64,000 nt of DNA from Saprospiraceae bacterium (GCA_025056735.1 JANWVR010000118.1:1-64000), one strand, 5' to 3'. Positions 43,061-52,742 are shown, numbered from the stretch's first letter. The notes: generated from the letters alone by a model not told the origin. Numbers and translations are program-made.

Positions 43061-45898
43061 ATGACAAAGTTCCGGCTCTTTCTCCTCGGCGTGCTGACAA
43101 TCGCGCTTGCTCTCGGTTGCGTAACTACCAAAAAGAAAAATGCCGATGCCGGGTGGCTCAAAAAGAACTACCACAATCTCACCTCTAAATATAATTACTG
43201 GTTCAACGCCGACGAATTACTGCGCCTGACCATAGCTGACCTGTCGGCGCAGCACAAGGACAATTACAACCAGTTGCTTGAACTCTATCCCTACGCCGCT
43301 GTCAATCCCAGCAGTGCTACCAGCAACTTAGACAACGTCATCAAGAAGTCGGCCACCGCTATCGTTCTGCATCGCGTGAGCGACTTTGTGGACGACTGCT
43401 ATACCCTGATGGGCCAGGCCCAATACCTCAAACGCGATTATGAAACGGCAGAGTCCACTTTCCGGTACATCCGCGAGAACTACAACCCTAACACTAAGTC
43501 AAAGCTGAAGAGCGGTAAAAAGAAAAAAGAAGTTAAGAAGAAGAAAAACAAGAAAAAGTCGCCCAAAAAGAAGAAAAAAGGTAAGACCTCGAAAAAGTCC
43601 GACAAGGACAAGAAAGACCCGAAAAAGCAGCCAGGAGGCACCTCGCCCAGCAAACCTGCTGCCGGCGGTGCCAAGGCCAAAAAAGACGATCCGCTTTTGC
43701 CGCTGGAAGACCCTTACGATAAATTCCTGCAGCGCACAGTGGCCTATCCGTTTGCCATGATCTGGTACGGCCGTACGCTGACAGAGCGGCAGAAATACGA
43801 AGAAGCGGACTTCCTCTACCGTAGCTTAGAGCAAGACCCGTTTTTTCCTTCCGAGCTGCGCAAAGACCTCTACACGGCCCAGGCCTATTTAGCCATTAAA
43901 CAGAAGCGCTACGAACAGGCCATCCCTCCGCTGGAGCGCGCTGTGCAAAACGCCCCGCGCAGGCGCGAACGCGCTCGATTGGCCTACATTCTCTCGCAAT
44001 TGTACGAGCAGGCCAATCAGCCCGACAAAGCATACAGCGCCTTAGATATTGCACTTGCTAGCAACCCTACCTATGAAATGGAGTTCAACGCGCGCCTGCG
44101 CCAGGTGCAGGCGGGCTATGCCTACAAGCGCTTCAGCGCCAGTGAGGCGTTGAAACAATTAGAGCGCATGACGCGCGATGAAAAAAACACCGAGTATAAA
44201 GACCAGATTTATTTCGCTATGGCCGGCATCCACCTGCGCGAAAAACAGCGCGAGGAAGGAATTGCGATGCTCAAACAAACACTGGCCAATGCCACCTCGA
44301 ACACTTATATCCGCAGCGAGTCGTACCTGATGCTGGCCGACCTGTACTTCGAGGGCGAAGACTATGTTTTTGCTAAGAAATACTACGACAGCACGCTCAC
44401 TGTGCTTCCCGCCACCGACGCTCGCTTTGCGCGTGTCCAGCGCTATGCCGACAACCTGACGGAAATCGCCCGCCTCATTACCCGCATTACCGAAAACGAC
44501 AGCATCCTGCGTCTTTACAACATGTCGCCTGAAGAGCGCATAGCCTTCGCTAAACGCCTTCAAAAGCAGCGCGAAGAAGAAGCTAAACAAGCCGCTTCTG
44601 GTGCTGGCATTCAGAGCCCAACTACCACTTCAGAGCCGCCTGTGGCGCCCATCGCGGGTCAGCGCTCGTCGTTCTATTTCTATAACGATGCCTTCGTCAA
44701 AAAGGGTAAAAAAGACTTTGTCAAGGTCTGGGGGAACCGAAAATTAGAAGATAACTGGCGGCGCAGCAACCGCCCTCAATCCTTTGCTGCTGCAGAGGGC
44801 GCTGGCATCAGCGGGTCCGACACAACTGCCGCTGCTGCCAGCGAAGACCTCAGCGAAATCCTGAAAGGAATACCGCAAAGCGAAGAGGAATTGGCCGTCA
44901 TTCACGCCTCCACGTACGAGGCCATGTTCAACCTCGGCGTCCTTTATCGGGAAAAATTGGCCCATAACCAGCGCTGTGCCAGCACGCTCGAGGAAATGCA
45001 GCGCCGGTACCCTGACATGACCAAGCACCAGATTGAAACCTGGTATTACTGCTACTTAGCCTTTACAGACTTAGGCAACCGCGAGCGCGCCAAATACTAC
45101 TACGATTTGCTCGCCTCTAAGCATCCGAATAGCCCCTATACGCGCGTGCTGACCGACCCGGAGTTCATCAACAGCGCTCGAGAACGCGAGCGAGAGGCCG
45201 CGCGCTTCTACGACCAGACTTACGAGTTGTTCAAGCGAGGCGACTATCAGACCGCTTTCGAGCGCTGCCAGAAAGCGCCCGAACGCTATGGTGCCACTCA
45301 CCCGCTCATTCCCAAATTTACCCTCCTAAGCGCTATGTGTACGGGCAGCCTACAGGGCCAGTCTGCCTACTGCAGCGCGCTCAAAGAGGTCGTCGCCCGT
45401 TATCCCGAAAGCGCCGAGGCAACTCGTGCCAAAGAAATCATGCGCGTCGTTTCCTGTGACGGCCACGAAGTGGCTGCAGGGACACCTTCCACGCCCTCCA
45501 TTGGCCTCATGGACGATGCCTTTACCTTAGACGACGACAAACTACACTACTTCCTCATTGTCCTCAATGGCAACGACCTGCCCCTCGACGACATCAAAAT
45601 CGCCGTATCTGACTACAACCGCGAACACCACCGCTTAGAGCAATTGCGCCTGTCCAACATCTTTCTCGGCACCGACATCAATACCCCTATTCTCGTTATC
45701 CGAAAGTTCGACAATAAGGAACAGGCCATGCGCTACTATTACGAGGTCAAGGATAAAAAGGAATTTCTCGGCGAAACTGCCAAGAAAAGCTACACCAAAG
45801 AATTTTTTCCCATCACCCAAGAGAACTACCGCCGTGTCTTGAAAAACAAGACCTTAGATGGGTATCGCGAGTTCTTTGGGCAGCATTACCTCAAATAG
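43061..45898 (+). CDS. porW: Type IX secretion system lipoprotein PorW/SprE
   Basis: A 945-residue TPR lipoprotein. I set the start at ATG 43061; the longer frame adds a non-signal extension. The signal ends in the lipobox ALGC (about residue 20). KKNYHNLTSKYNYWFNADEL right after it is typical of PorW/SprE. TPR-like helices run from about residue 100 to 500 and again after 600. At about residues 148-195 lies a lysine-rich, low-complexity insertion. The C-terminus (DDKLHYFLIVLNGND, EFFPITQENYRRVL) is also family-typical. PorW/SprE is required for type IX secretion and gliding, linking the PorLM motor to the outer-membrane translocon. Family firm; which of the two names fits best is not decided. 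Confidence 0.88.
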   Translation: MTKFRLFLLGVLTIALALGCVTTKKKNADAGWLKKNYHNLTSKYNYWFNADELLRLTIADLSAQHKDNYNQLLELYPYAAVNPSSATSNLDNVIKKSATAIVLHRVSDFVDDCYTLMGQAQYLKRDYETAESTFRYIRENYNPNTKSKLKSGKKKKEVKKKKNKKKSPKKKKKGKTSKKSDKDKKDPKKQPGGTSPSKPAAGGAKAKKDDPLLPLEDPYDKFLQRTVAYPFAMIWYGRTLTERQKYEEADFLYRSLEQDPFFPSELRKDLYTAQAYLAIKQKRYEQAIPPLERAVQNAPRRRERARLAYILSQLYEQANQPDKAYSALDIALASNPTYEMEFNARLRQVQAGYAYKRFSASEALKQLERMTRDEKNTEYKDQIYFAMAGIHLREKQREEGIAMLKQTLANATSNTYIRSESYLMLADLYFEGEDYVFAKKYYDSTLTVLPATDARFARVQRYADNLTEIARLITRITENDSILRLYNMSPEERIAFAKRLQKQREEEAKQAASGAGIQSPTTTSEPPVAPIAGQRSSFYFYNDAFVKKGKKDFVKVWGNRKLEDNWRRSNRPQSFAAAEGAGISGSDTTAAAASEDLSEILKGIPQSEEELAVIHASTYEAMFNLGVLYREKLAHNQRCASTLEEMQRRYPDMTKHQIETWYYCYLAFTDLGNRERAKYYYDLLASKHPNSPYTRVLTDPEFINSAREREREAARFYDQTYELFKRGDYQTAFERCQKAPERYGATHPLIPKFTLLSAMCTGSLQGQSAYCSALKEVVARYPESAEATRAKEIMRVVSCDGHEVAAGTPSTPSIGLMDDAFTLDDDKLHYFLIVLNGNDLPLDDIKIAVSDYNREHHRLEQLRLSNIFLGTDINTPILVIRKFDNKEQAMRYYYEVKDKKEFLGETAKKSYTKEFFPITQENYRRVLKNKTLDGYREFFGQHYLK

Positions 45899-46184
45899 TC
45901 GGCTATTTAAAAGCAAAAAGAGCGATGGGAGGCTTCCGTGCTCATTGCAGTGAAAAGCCTGCTTGATTTGTAGACTTGCGAATATTCTTCACGCCGTTTG
46001 CTGGGCAGGGATAGACCAAGCCAACGCGGACACTGAGGCTTAGGGTTGCGCTTCAAAGCCGATTATCCAAAGATAAAACGGCTCTCGCGCCTCCGTTTTT
46101 TACAGAAGCTATAAAAAAATGCGCCATCCAACGCCTCATTTTCAGCAAGTTATCAAAAATTTTCACACAAATTTTGACTTCCTC
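45899..46184. other. Intergenic region before the rplM operon
   Basis: About 285 bases with no gene that I can support. The last third is AT-rich and leads into the rplM promoter. I see no known leader motif. Confidence 0.5.
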
Positions 46185-46215
46185 TTGCAGGCGAAGCGAG
46201 GTCGCGCTACCTTTG
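46185..46215 (+). promoter_or_regulatory. Promoter of the rplM-rpsI-rpsB-tsf operon
   Basis: TTG (46185-46187) and TACCTTTG (46208-46215) are separated by 20 bases, matching both elements of the Bacteroidota consensus. The rplM ATG is 64 bases downstream. Confidence 0.75.
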
Positions 46216-46279
46216 CAGCCGCTTTTGCGGAAGCCTTTATTTTTTATTGGATTTTTACCTTTTCAACGACGATAAAAGC

Positions 46280-46738
46280 ATGGATACGCTGAGTTACCGC
46301 ACCAAGTCGGTCAGCAAAGAGGAAGCCGAGCACAGATGGTATGTTGTGGATGCCGAAAACCAGGTGGTTGGGCGTCTGAGCAGTCGAATTGCGGCCATAT
46401 TGCGCGGCAAGAATAAGCCCACTTACACCCCACACGCCGATACGGGCGACTATGTGATTGTCATTAATGCTGAAAAAGTGCGCTTCACGGGCAAAAAGTG
46501 GGAGCAGAAGGAGTACAAAGATTTCTCGCATTGGCCCGGCGGTCAGAAGCTGACGCCCGCTGAGGCGATGCTGGAAAAGGACCCGCGCCGCATCATTGAG
46601 CGCGCTGTGCGTGGCATGTTGCCCAAAAACAAGTTGGGCCGCCAGATCTTTAAGCGTCTTTTTGTGTATACCGGCCCCACTCACAAACACGAGGCCCAGA
46701 AGCCAGAGGTGCTTTCGCTATCGAAAAAATCATCCTAA
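46280..46738 (+). CDS. rplM: 50S ribosomal protein L13
   Basis: A 152-residue L13 from ATG 46280 (MDTLSYRTKSVS). Diagnostic segments are HRWYVVDAENQVVGRLSSRIA, GDYVIVINAEKVRFTGKKW and RAVRGMLPKNKLGRQIFKRL. L13 is an early-assembly protein of the large subunit. It is the first gene of the conserved rplM-rpsI-rpsB-tsf order, and rpsI follows after 30 bases. Confidence 0.97.
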   Translation: MDTLSYRTKSVSKEEAEHRWYVVDAENQVVGRLSSRIAAILRGKNKPTYTPHADTGDYVIVINAEKVRFTGKKWEQKEYKDFSHWPGGQKLTPAEAMLEKDPRRIIERAVRGMLPKNKLGRQIFKRLFVYTGPTHKHEAQKPEVLSLSKKSS

Positions 46739-46768
46739 TTTTTCTATTTTTAACGTCGGACACACCAT

Positions 46769-47155
46769 ATGGACATGATAAATGCCCTCGGGCGTCGTAA
46801 AACCGCTGTAGCCCGCGTCTATTTGATGAAAGGGGAAGGCAACATTACGGTCAATGGCAGAGATTATCGCGAGTACTTCCCGCAAATCCATGTTCAGCAC
46901 AACGTCATTGATCCCTTTACCGTGGCAGGTGTTGAGCCTGCCTTTGATGTCAAGATCAACGTGCGCGGTGGCGGCTACAAAGGCCAGGCAGAAGCCATTC
47001 GCATGGGCATCAGCCGCGCTTTAGTGAAGCTGAGCGAAGAATACAAAAAGCCGTTGAAAGAAAAGAAGTTCCTCACCCGCGACAGCCGCATGGTGGAGCG
47101 TAAGAAATACGGTCGCCCCAAGGCGCGCAAACGCTTCCAGTTCTCCAAACGCTAA
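46769..47155 (+). CDS. rpsI: 30S ribosomal protein S9
   Basis: A 128-residue S9. It begins MDMINALGRRKTAVARVYL; an ATG two codons in could be the true start. GGGYKGQAEAIRMGISRALV and the basic C-terminus ending KARKRFQFSKR are diagnostic; that tail reaches the P-site tRNA. It is placed between rplM and rpsB, 22 bases before the latter. Confidence 0.97.
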   Translation: MDMINALGRRKTAVARVYLMKGEGNITVNGRDYREYFPQIHVQHNVIDPFTVAGVEPAFDVKINVRGGGYKGQAEAIRMGISRALVKLSEEYKKPLKEKKFLTRDSRMVERKKYGRPKARKRFQFSKR

Positions 47156-47177
47156 CCCTCAACTTCCACACGCACAC

Positions 47178-47909
47178 ATGCAGAAGCCTACCTATAAAGA
47201 GTTGCTCGAAGCGGGTTGCCACTTTGGTCACATGCGCAAGAAGTGGAACCCTAAGATGACGCCTTACATTTTCATGGAGCACAAAGGCGTGCACATCATT
47301 GACCTCAACCGCACGGCCGAATGCTTAGAGCGCGCCGCCCAAGCCATGAAAATTCTGGCTAAGAACGGCAAAAAGATTCTGTTCGTCGCCACAAAAAAGC
47401 AGGCGCGCGAGATTGTGCAGAAAGCTGCCGAAAGCGTGGACATGCCCTTCGTCACGGAGCGCTGGCTGGGCGGAATGATGACCAATTTCATGACCATCCG
47501 CAAATCGGTCAAGAAGATGCAGGCTATTGAACGCATGCTGGCCGACACCACGCTGACCAGCATCACCAAAAAGGAACGCCTCACCCTGGCGCGCGAGCAT
47601 GCTAAACTGAGCAAACAACTTGGCGGCGTGGCCAATCTTAACCGCCTGCCCTCGGCTGTCTATATTGTGGACATCCACCACGAGCACATTGCCTTAGCCG
47701 AAGCCCGCAAACTGGGCATTAAAACTTTTGGCATCGTGGATACCAACTCCGATCCGACGCTGGTGGACTACCCTATACCCAGCAACGACGATGCTTCTAA
47801 GGCCATCGCCTTCATTACCAATTACCTCACCGAGGCCATCCGCGAAGGACTGCAGGAGCGCCAGACCACCCAAATCCAAGAAAACGAAGGCGCTGCCGCA
47901 GAAGCCTAA
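47178..47909 (+). CDS. rpsB: 30S ribosomal protein S2
   Basis: A 243-residue S2. Clear family segments are LLEAGCHFGHMRKKWNPKM, KNGKKILFVATKKQAREIV, FVTERWLGGMMTNF and GIVDTNSDPTLVDYPIPSNDD. S2 sits at the junction of head and body of the 30S subunit. The C-terminus is slightly extended and acidic. tsf follows after 89 bases, as in most bacteria. Confidence 0.97.
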   Translation: MQKPTYKELLEAGCHFGHMRKKWNPKMTPYIFMEHKGVHIIDLNRTAECLERAAQAMKILAKNGKKILFVATKKQAREIVQKAAESVDMPFVTERWLGGMMTNFMTIRKSVKKMQAIERMLADTTLTSITKKERLTLAREHAKLSKQLGGVANLNRLPSAVYIVDIHHEHIALAEARKLGIKTFGIVDTNSDPTLVDYPIPSNDDASKAIAFITNYLTEAIREGLQERQTTQIQENEGAAAEA

Positions 47910-47998
47910 GAGAACAGCAACTCAACGCCTGCAGGTCGCATGCCTCTCTTTCTGGCAGCCATGCCAACGCACATTACCAGCCACATAAATTCAGCACA

Positions 47999-48829
47999 AT
48001 GTCCGAAGTAAAAGTTTCTACCGCCGACATCCAGAAGCTCCGTGAAATGACCGGCGCCGGCATGATGGATTGCAAAAAAGCCCTTGCTGAAGCCAACGGA
48101 GATTTCCAGGAAGCCATAGACCTTCTGCGCAAAAAAGGCATCGCCAAAGCGGCTAAGCGCGAAGACCGCGAAGCCCGGGAAGGCGTCGTCGTCGCCTTAG
48201 CCAGCCCCGATCAAAAGCGCGGCATCATCATTGCCCTGCAGTGCGAAACCGACTTTGTAGCCCGCAACGAAGGCTACATCGCCATTGCACGCAAGATGGC
48301 CGAGATCGCTTTAAACAAATTCCCAGCCACCCTGGAAGAACTTCTCAACCAACCCTACGAGAACGGCATCAGCATCCGCGAAAAAGTGGGCGAGCAAAAC
48401 GGCGTCATTGGCGAAAAGATCGAACTCGGCCGCTACGAGCGCCTCGAAGGAGAAAGCATCGTCACTTACAACCACTCCAACAACAAGCGCTCTGTTATCC
48501 TGGCCCTCAACAAGCCCGGCTTCGACGAGGCCGGCCGCAACTTAGCCATGCAAGTGGCTGCCCTCAGCCCGGTATCGGTTAGCAAGGACGACGTCGCTCC
48601 AGAGATCATCCAAAAAGAGATCGAAATCGGCAAAGAACTGGCGCGTAATGAAGGCAAACCCGAGGCCATGCTTGAAAAAATCGCTTTAGGCCGCCTTAAT
48701 AAGTTCTTCCAGGAAAATACCCTCCTGGGCCAGTCTTACGTAAAAGACCAGAGCCAGTCCGTCGAGCAATATCTGAAAAGCTTGGATAAAGACCTGACAG
48801 TTACGGGCTTCAAACTCGTAGCGCTGTAA
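47999..48829 (+). CDS. tsf: Translation elongation factor Ts
   Basis: A 276-residue EF-Ts, the guanine nucleotide exchange factor of EF-Tu. The N-terminal UBA-like domain has TADIQKLREMTGAGMMDCKKAL, then IDLLRKKGIAKAAKR. The core contains CETDFVARNEGY and AMQVAALSP, and the last segment LGQSYVKDQSQSVEQYL completes the family pattern. It is the last gene of the operon before a strong hairpin terminator. Confidence 0.97.
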   Translation: MSEVKVSTADIQKLREMTGAGMMDCKKALAEANGDFQEAIDLLRKKGIAKAAKREDREAREGVVVALASPDQKRGIIIALQCETDFVARNEGYIAIARKMAEIALNKFPATLEELLNQPYENGISIREKVGEQNGVIGEKIELGRYERLEGESIVTYNHSNNKRSVILALNKPGFDEAGRNLAMQVAALSPVSVSKDDVAPEIIQKEIEIGKELARNEGKPEAMLEKIALGRLNKFFQENTLLGQSYVKDQSQSVEQYLKSLDKDLTVTGFKLVAL

Positions 48830-48854
48830 AGAAGGCATTAAGATAGACGCATTT

Positions 48855-48916
48855 AAGCGCTTCCGCAAGGCTAGCCCACAGGCTGCAATTTTGCGGAAGC
48901 GCTTTTGCTTTTTGTT
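48855..48916 (+). terminator. Rho-independent terminator of the rplM-tsf operon
   Basis: A perfect 14-base stem (48855-48868 with 48891-48904) and a 22-base loop, followed by TTGCTTTTTG. It lies 25 bases after the tsf stop. Confidence 0.85.
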
Positions 48917-49031
48917 CAAGGGTGAGCAGTGCAGGACAAAGTCAGCCGCTTGTTCATCCCATTGAAATATTCGGACAGGATGAACCGTTGCCCAAATGTT
49001 CGCATTTTTGACCTGTGCAATTCAACGGACT

Positions 49032-50486
49032 ATGAAGCGCTACCGGCTTATCCAATTTTGTTGGACGATAGGGGCATGCGTAACACTTGGCAGCAACGCC
49101 TTTTCCCAGGCGTCGGCGCAAAGCCGCCGCATTTTCGTCTCCGAAGCCATCCCTTTGCGCAACGACTACGGCTACGAAATCATTGGGCGCATGCGCGACC
49201 GAATCCTGTTGTTCCGCGACAAGGCTGAGGATTTTGAAATTCAGGCTTTTGACAACAACATGCGTCCCATGTGGAACCGTGTGCTGGACGACATTGATAA
49301 AAACGGTGTGCAGATACTGGCCGTCGTCGGCAGCGCAGAGACCTTCTCAGTGGTCTTTAAGCAACGCCGGCGCGGTGCCGTGCATTTGCGGGTGCACAAG
49401 TACGACGCTGGTGCCACTCGCGTGGACAGCGTCACCCTGAAAACCTACAGCGAACGCATGCTCGCCACTCCCGAATTAGACATTTTCCGCAGCGAAGACG
49501 GCAACTGCTTTGTCGTAGCCAATATGGCCGAACGCGGGCGCATGGAAACCACTTGCTTCCGTTTAGACCGCCTCCAAGTTCTCTGGGACAAACTGTTGCT
49601 CATAGACGACGTCTATCACGATACCAATATTCGAGGTATGGAAGTAAGCGACGCCGGCGACTTTTTTATGATCACTGAGTGGAACAACCGCCGCAGCCGA
49701 CTGGGCGCTCATGAATATCAGGTCTTGCATGTGCGCGCTGATACCAACCGGGTGCTTCGTGTGCCATTGCCCGACTTTATGACGGTGGACGTTAAGTTCG
49801 CCTATGATAACCTCAATAAGGCCCTCGTCGGCGGCGGCTTTTACGCTGAACGCAACCGTGACCGAGCCAACGGCGTCTTCTATGTGCGCATATCGACACA
49901 CGGCGACCCCATCGTGCGCTATGAGTCTTTTTCCGACCGCCTCATCTCTGCTTTGCGCAAAAAGGACGTCGCCGACGACACCCGCGGCATCCCGAACGTT
50001 ACTGTCAAACAACTCGTCCTGCGCCGAGATGGAGGCGTCCTCGTCGTCGCTGAACTCTACCACGAAATCCAGCGCGGCACCCTCGCCGGACGCGGCATCT
50101 GGCGCGACGGCATGCGCTTGGTCATGGATTACTACTACGACGATCTGATGCTCATCACCCTCAATCCCGATGGCTCAGCACATTGGATGACCGTATTGCA
50201 TAAAAAGCAGTACTCTCAGGACGACGACGCTATATTCTCCTCCTTCTGCCTGCTGCGCGCCCCTGACCGCATTCATTTCCTCTTCAACGACGAGGTCAAG
50301 TACGAAAACACCTGCAGCGAATACATCGTAACGCCGCTGGGGGAATTCGACCGCAACAGCCTCCTCAACACTTATGGCCAGAACCTGCGCCTGCGCTTCC
50401 GCGACGCTCTTCAACTCAACGCCAACGAGTGCGTCGTGCCTTCTGAGTTTCGCAACAAACTGCGATTGGTGCTGATTAAATTCTAA
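49032..50486 (+). CDS. Secreted or lipid-anchored protein of unknown function
   Basis: A 484-residue protein starting at ATG 49032, which opens a signal peptide (MKRYRLIQFCWTIGACVTLGSNAFSQ). The mature part looks like repeated beta strands, possibly a beta-propeller: FVSEAIPLRNDYGYEIIGRM, LDIFRSEDGNCFVVANM, MEVSDAGDFFMITEWNN and LMLITLNPDGSAHWMTVL fall at regular spacing. No catalytic motif is visible. I do not recognise a family. It follows the tsf terminator and precedes an Rpn-type nuclease with its own promoter, so it is probably transcribed alone. Likely periplasmic or outer-membrane associated. Confidence 0.7.
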   Translation: MKRYRLIQFCWTIGACVTLGSNAFSQASAQSRRIFVSEAIPLRNDYGYEIIGRMRDRILLFRDKAEDFEIQAFDNNMRPMWNRVLDDIDKNGVQILAVVGSAETFSVVFKQRRRGAVHLRVHKYDAGATRVDSVTLKTYSERMLATPELDIFRSEDGNCFVVANMAERGRMETTCFRLDRLQVLWDKLLLIDDVYHDTNIRGMEVSDAGDFFMITEWNNRRSRLGAHEYQVLHVRADTNRVLRVPLPDFMTVDVKFAYDNLNKALVGGGFYAERNRDRANGVFYVRISTHGDPIVRYESFSDRLISALRKKDVADDTRGIPNVTVKQLVLRRDGGVLVVAELYHEIQRGTLAGRGIWRDGMRLVMDYYYDDLMLITLNPDGSAHWMTVLHKKQYSQDDDAIFSSFCLLRAPDRIHFLFNDEVKYENTCSEYIVTPLGEFDRNSLLNTYGQNLRLRFRDALQLNANECVVPSEFRNKLRLVLIKF

Positions 50487-50541
50487 TACTCGAGCCCCTC
50501 TGCTTCCGACTCCAACAGAGGAAACGGCGCCGTCAATCACT

Positions 50542-50549
50542 TACCTTTG
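50542..50549 (+). promoter_or_regulatory. -7 promoter element for the Rpn-type nuclease gene
   Basis: TACCTTTG, 18 bases before the ATG at 50568. No clear -33 TTG. Confidence 0.5.
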
Positions 50550-50567
50550 CCTGAAAACCGCTCCGCC

Positions 50568-51455
50568 ATGCCGTTGCAAGACCGATACGTCAACCCTCTG
50601 ACCGACTTTGGGTTCAAAAAACTCTTCGGAAGCGAACCCAACAAAGACCTCCTCATCCATTTCCTCAACCAACTGCTGCCCGAACACCACCAGATCCAAG
50701 ACCTGACCTATCTCTCGTCCGAAAAATTGGGCTTTGGCGACGACGACCGCCGGGCCATCTTCGACCTGTATTGCACCAGCACCTCGGGCGAGCGCTTCAT
50801 CGTGGAGGTGCAAAAAGCCAAACAAAAGTTCTTCCGCGACCGCAGCGTCTTTTACGCCACCTTCCCCATCCAGGAACAGGCCAAAAAGGGCGAGTGGAAT
50901 TTCTATTTAGACCCCGTGTATTTGGTGGCCATCCTGGACTTTGTCTTCGACGAAGACCGCAACGATCCGTGCGTGTTGCATAACATTCAGCTCAAAGACC
51001 AGGATTGTCAGGTATTTTTTGACAAGTTGACGTTCATTTACATTGAGTTGCCCAAGTTCAACAAGCGGGAGGAGGAGTTGGAGACGACGTTTGATAAGTG
51101 GCTGTACGTGCTCAAGCATTTGCCCGACCTGCAAGACCGCCCGCGGGCGTTGCAGGAGCGGGTGTTTCAGCGGTTGTTTGAGGCGGCGGAGATAGCGCGG
51201 TTCAATCCGGAGGAGCGTCAGTTGTACGAGGAGAGCCTGAAGGTGTATCGGGATTTGAAGAACGTGGTGGACACGGCCAGAGATGAGGGTAAGGAGGAAG
51301 GCCGAGCGGAAGGCCGAGCGGAGAAAGAAAGAGAGGTGGTGCTTAGCGCCTACGCTGCTGGCCTCGATCTGGCGGTCATCGCTCAGGTTTCAGGGATGTC
51401 CATAGAAGACGTGCGCGCCATTTTACGAGAAGCAGGGCATGTCCTTTCCGATTAA
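50568..51455 (+). CDS. Rpn family PD-(D/E)XK nuclease (recombination-promoting, transposase-like)
   Basis: A 295-residue protein from ATG 50568; the open frame reaches a TTG seven codons upstream. It opens with YVNPLTDFGFKKLFGSE, the signature of the Rpn family. The nuclease core is AIFDLYC followed by FIVEVQKAKQ, giving the D...ExQ catalytic pattern of PD-(D/E)XK enzymes. The C-terminus is charged, with EEGRAEGRAEK (a short 12-base DNA repeat encodes it), and ends in a helix-turn-helix-like LAVIAQVSGMSIEDVRAILR. In E. coli RpnA cuts DNA and raises RecA-independent recombination. Such genes are often multi-copy, but only this copy is in the window. No terminal inverted repeats are visible around it. 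Confidence 0.92.
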   Translation: MPLQDRYVNPLTDFGFKKLFGSEPNKDLLIHFLNQLLPEHHQIQDLTYLSSEKLGFGDDDRRAIFDLYCTSTSGERFIVEVQKAKQKFFRDRSVFYATFPIQEQAKKGEWNFYLDPVYLVAILDFVFDEDRNDPCVLHNIQLKDQDCQVFFDKLTFIYIELPKFNKREEELETTFDKWLYVLKHLPDLQDRPRALQERVFQRLFEAAEIARFNPEERQLYEESLKVYRDLKNVVDTARDEGKEEGRAEGRAEKEREVVLSAYAAGLDLAVIAQVSGMSIEDVRAILREAGHVLSD

Positions 51456-51693
51456 TTTGTGGCACTTTTGGCCGTCTCTCGACTCGAGAACAAGCCGCAT
51501 GACACGGCTGCGTGAATTACTTTCCGAAAGAACCTACTCGCCTGTTGGCAAGGCCCTGATGCTTTCAAACCGTCCCAACATCTTCTTCTGTAAACAATTC
51601 ACAACGTATCTGCATCTTTTCAACTCAGAGTCCGGCTGGCAACGCTGCACCTTCGCGAAGCGGGCTACCGGACTTTAAGCATGTCTTACACAT

Positions 51694-52713
51694 ATGACCG
51701 ATGTAAATACTTTAGGCGAGTTTGGCCTCATTGAACGCCTGACCCGGCCCTTCTTACTGCATCAATCCACCTCGGTAAAAGGCGTGGGCGATGATGCCGC
51801 CGTCCTGAGGCACGAGGGCGACCGCTGCACCTTAGTCAGCACCGATATGCTGGTAGAGGGCATCCATTTCGATCTGGCCTACACGCCTCTCAAGCACCTG
51901 GGCTATAAAGCCATTGTAGTCAACCTCTCGGATATCTACGCCATGAACGCCCATCCGAAGCAGGTGCTGGTATCTATTGCCATCTCCAGCAAATACACTG
52001 TGGAGGCGTTGGAGGAACTCTATGCCGGCATCAAAGCTGCTTGTGACCGCTACGAAGTGGACTTAGTGGGCGGCGACACTACCTCCTCGCCTCGAGGGAT
52101 GGTTATCAGCGTAACGGCCATCGGCGAAGGAAAAAAAGAACGCATCGCCTACCGCAACGGCGCCCGCCCAGGCGACCTCATCTGCATTACCGGCGACTTA
52201 GGCGCCGCCTATTTGGGCTTACAAATCTTGGAACGCGAAAAGCGCATCTGGCAGGAAAATCCCGATGTACAGCCTGACTTAGAAGGCCAGGCTTACCTCA
52301 TCGGTCGCCAACTCAAGCCGGAGGCCCGGCGCGACATGATCGAAGCTTTTGAAAAAAACGACCTTGTGCCCACCTCGATGATTGACATTTCCGACGGGCT
52401 GGCCTCCGAACTCTTTCACCTGTGCAAGCAAAGCGGCACGGGCGCCCTTCTGGAAGAAAGCGGCGTGCCCATCCACCCTGAAGCCCAACTCATGGCCCTT
52501 AAATTCCGTCTTGACCCTATCACCTGCGCCCTCAGCGGAGGCGAAGATTATGAATTACTCTTTACCATCCATCCAAGAGATACCGATAAAATCCGCTTCT
52601 TGCCCGACATTTACATCGCTGGAGAAATGCTCCCGCCCGACGCCGGCATCAAACTCAGCACGAAAGGCGGCAACCTGCACGACCTGAAAGCACAAGGGTG
52701 GCGACATTTTTAA
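51694..52713 (+). CDS. thiL: Thiamine-monophosphate kinase
   Basis: A 339-residue ThiL, which phosphorylates thiamine monophosphate to the active diphosphate. The pattern is clear: VKGVGDDAAVLRHEGDR, VSTDMLVEGIHFDL, LSDIYAMNAHPKQVLVSIAI, VGGDTTSSPRGMVISVTAIG and MIDISDGLASELFHLC. The C-terminal SGGEDYELLFTIHP is also conserved. It stands alone, with 238 bases upstream and a T9SS cargo gene 64 bases downstream. No TPP riboswitch is visible upstream. Confidence 0.96.
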   Translation: MTDVNTLGEFGLIERLTRPFLLHQSTSVKGVGDDAAVLRHEGDRCTLVSTDMLVEGIHFDLAYTPLKHLGYKAIVVNLSDIYAMNAHPKQVLVSIAISSKYTVEALEELYAGIKAACDRYEVDLVGGDTTSSPRGMVISVTAIGEGKKERIAYRNGARPGDLICITGDLGAAYLGLQILEREKRIWQENPDVQPDLEGQAYLIGRQLKPEARRDMIEAFEKNDLVPTSMIDISDGLASELFHLCKQSGTGALLEESGVPIHPEAQLMALKFRLDPITCALSGGEDYELLFTIHPRDTDKIRFLPDIYIAGEMLPPDAGIKLSTKGGNLHDLKAQGWRHF

Positions 52714-52742
52714 AATGGTTTTTTATAACGAAGACACAAACC

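Noticed and set aside
51439-51678. 79-residue frame between the Rpn-type gene and thiL
   Set aside because: It overlaps the end of the nuclease gene, has irregular composition, and no recognisable motif.
51456-51693. TPP riboswitch in front of thiL
   Set aside because: No THI-element core was visible in the 238 bases upstream.
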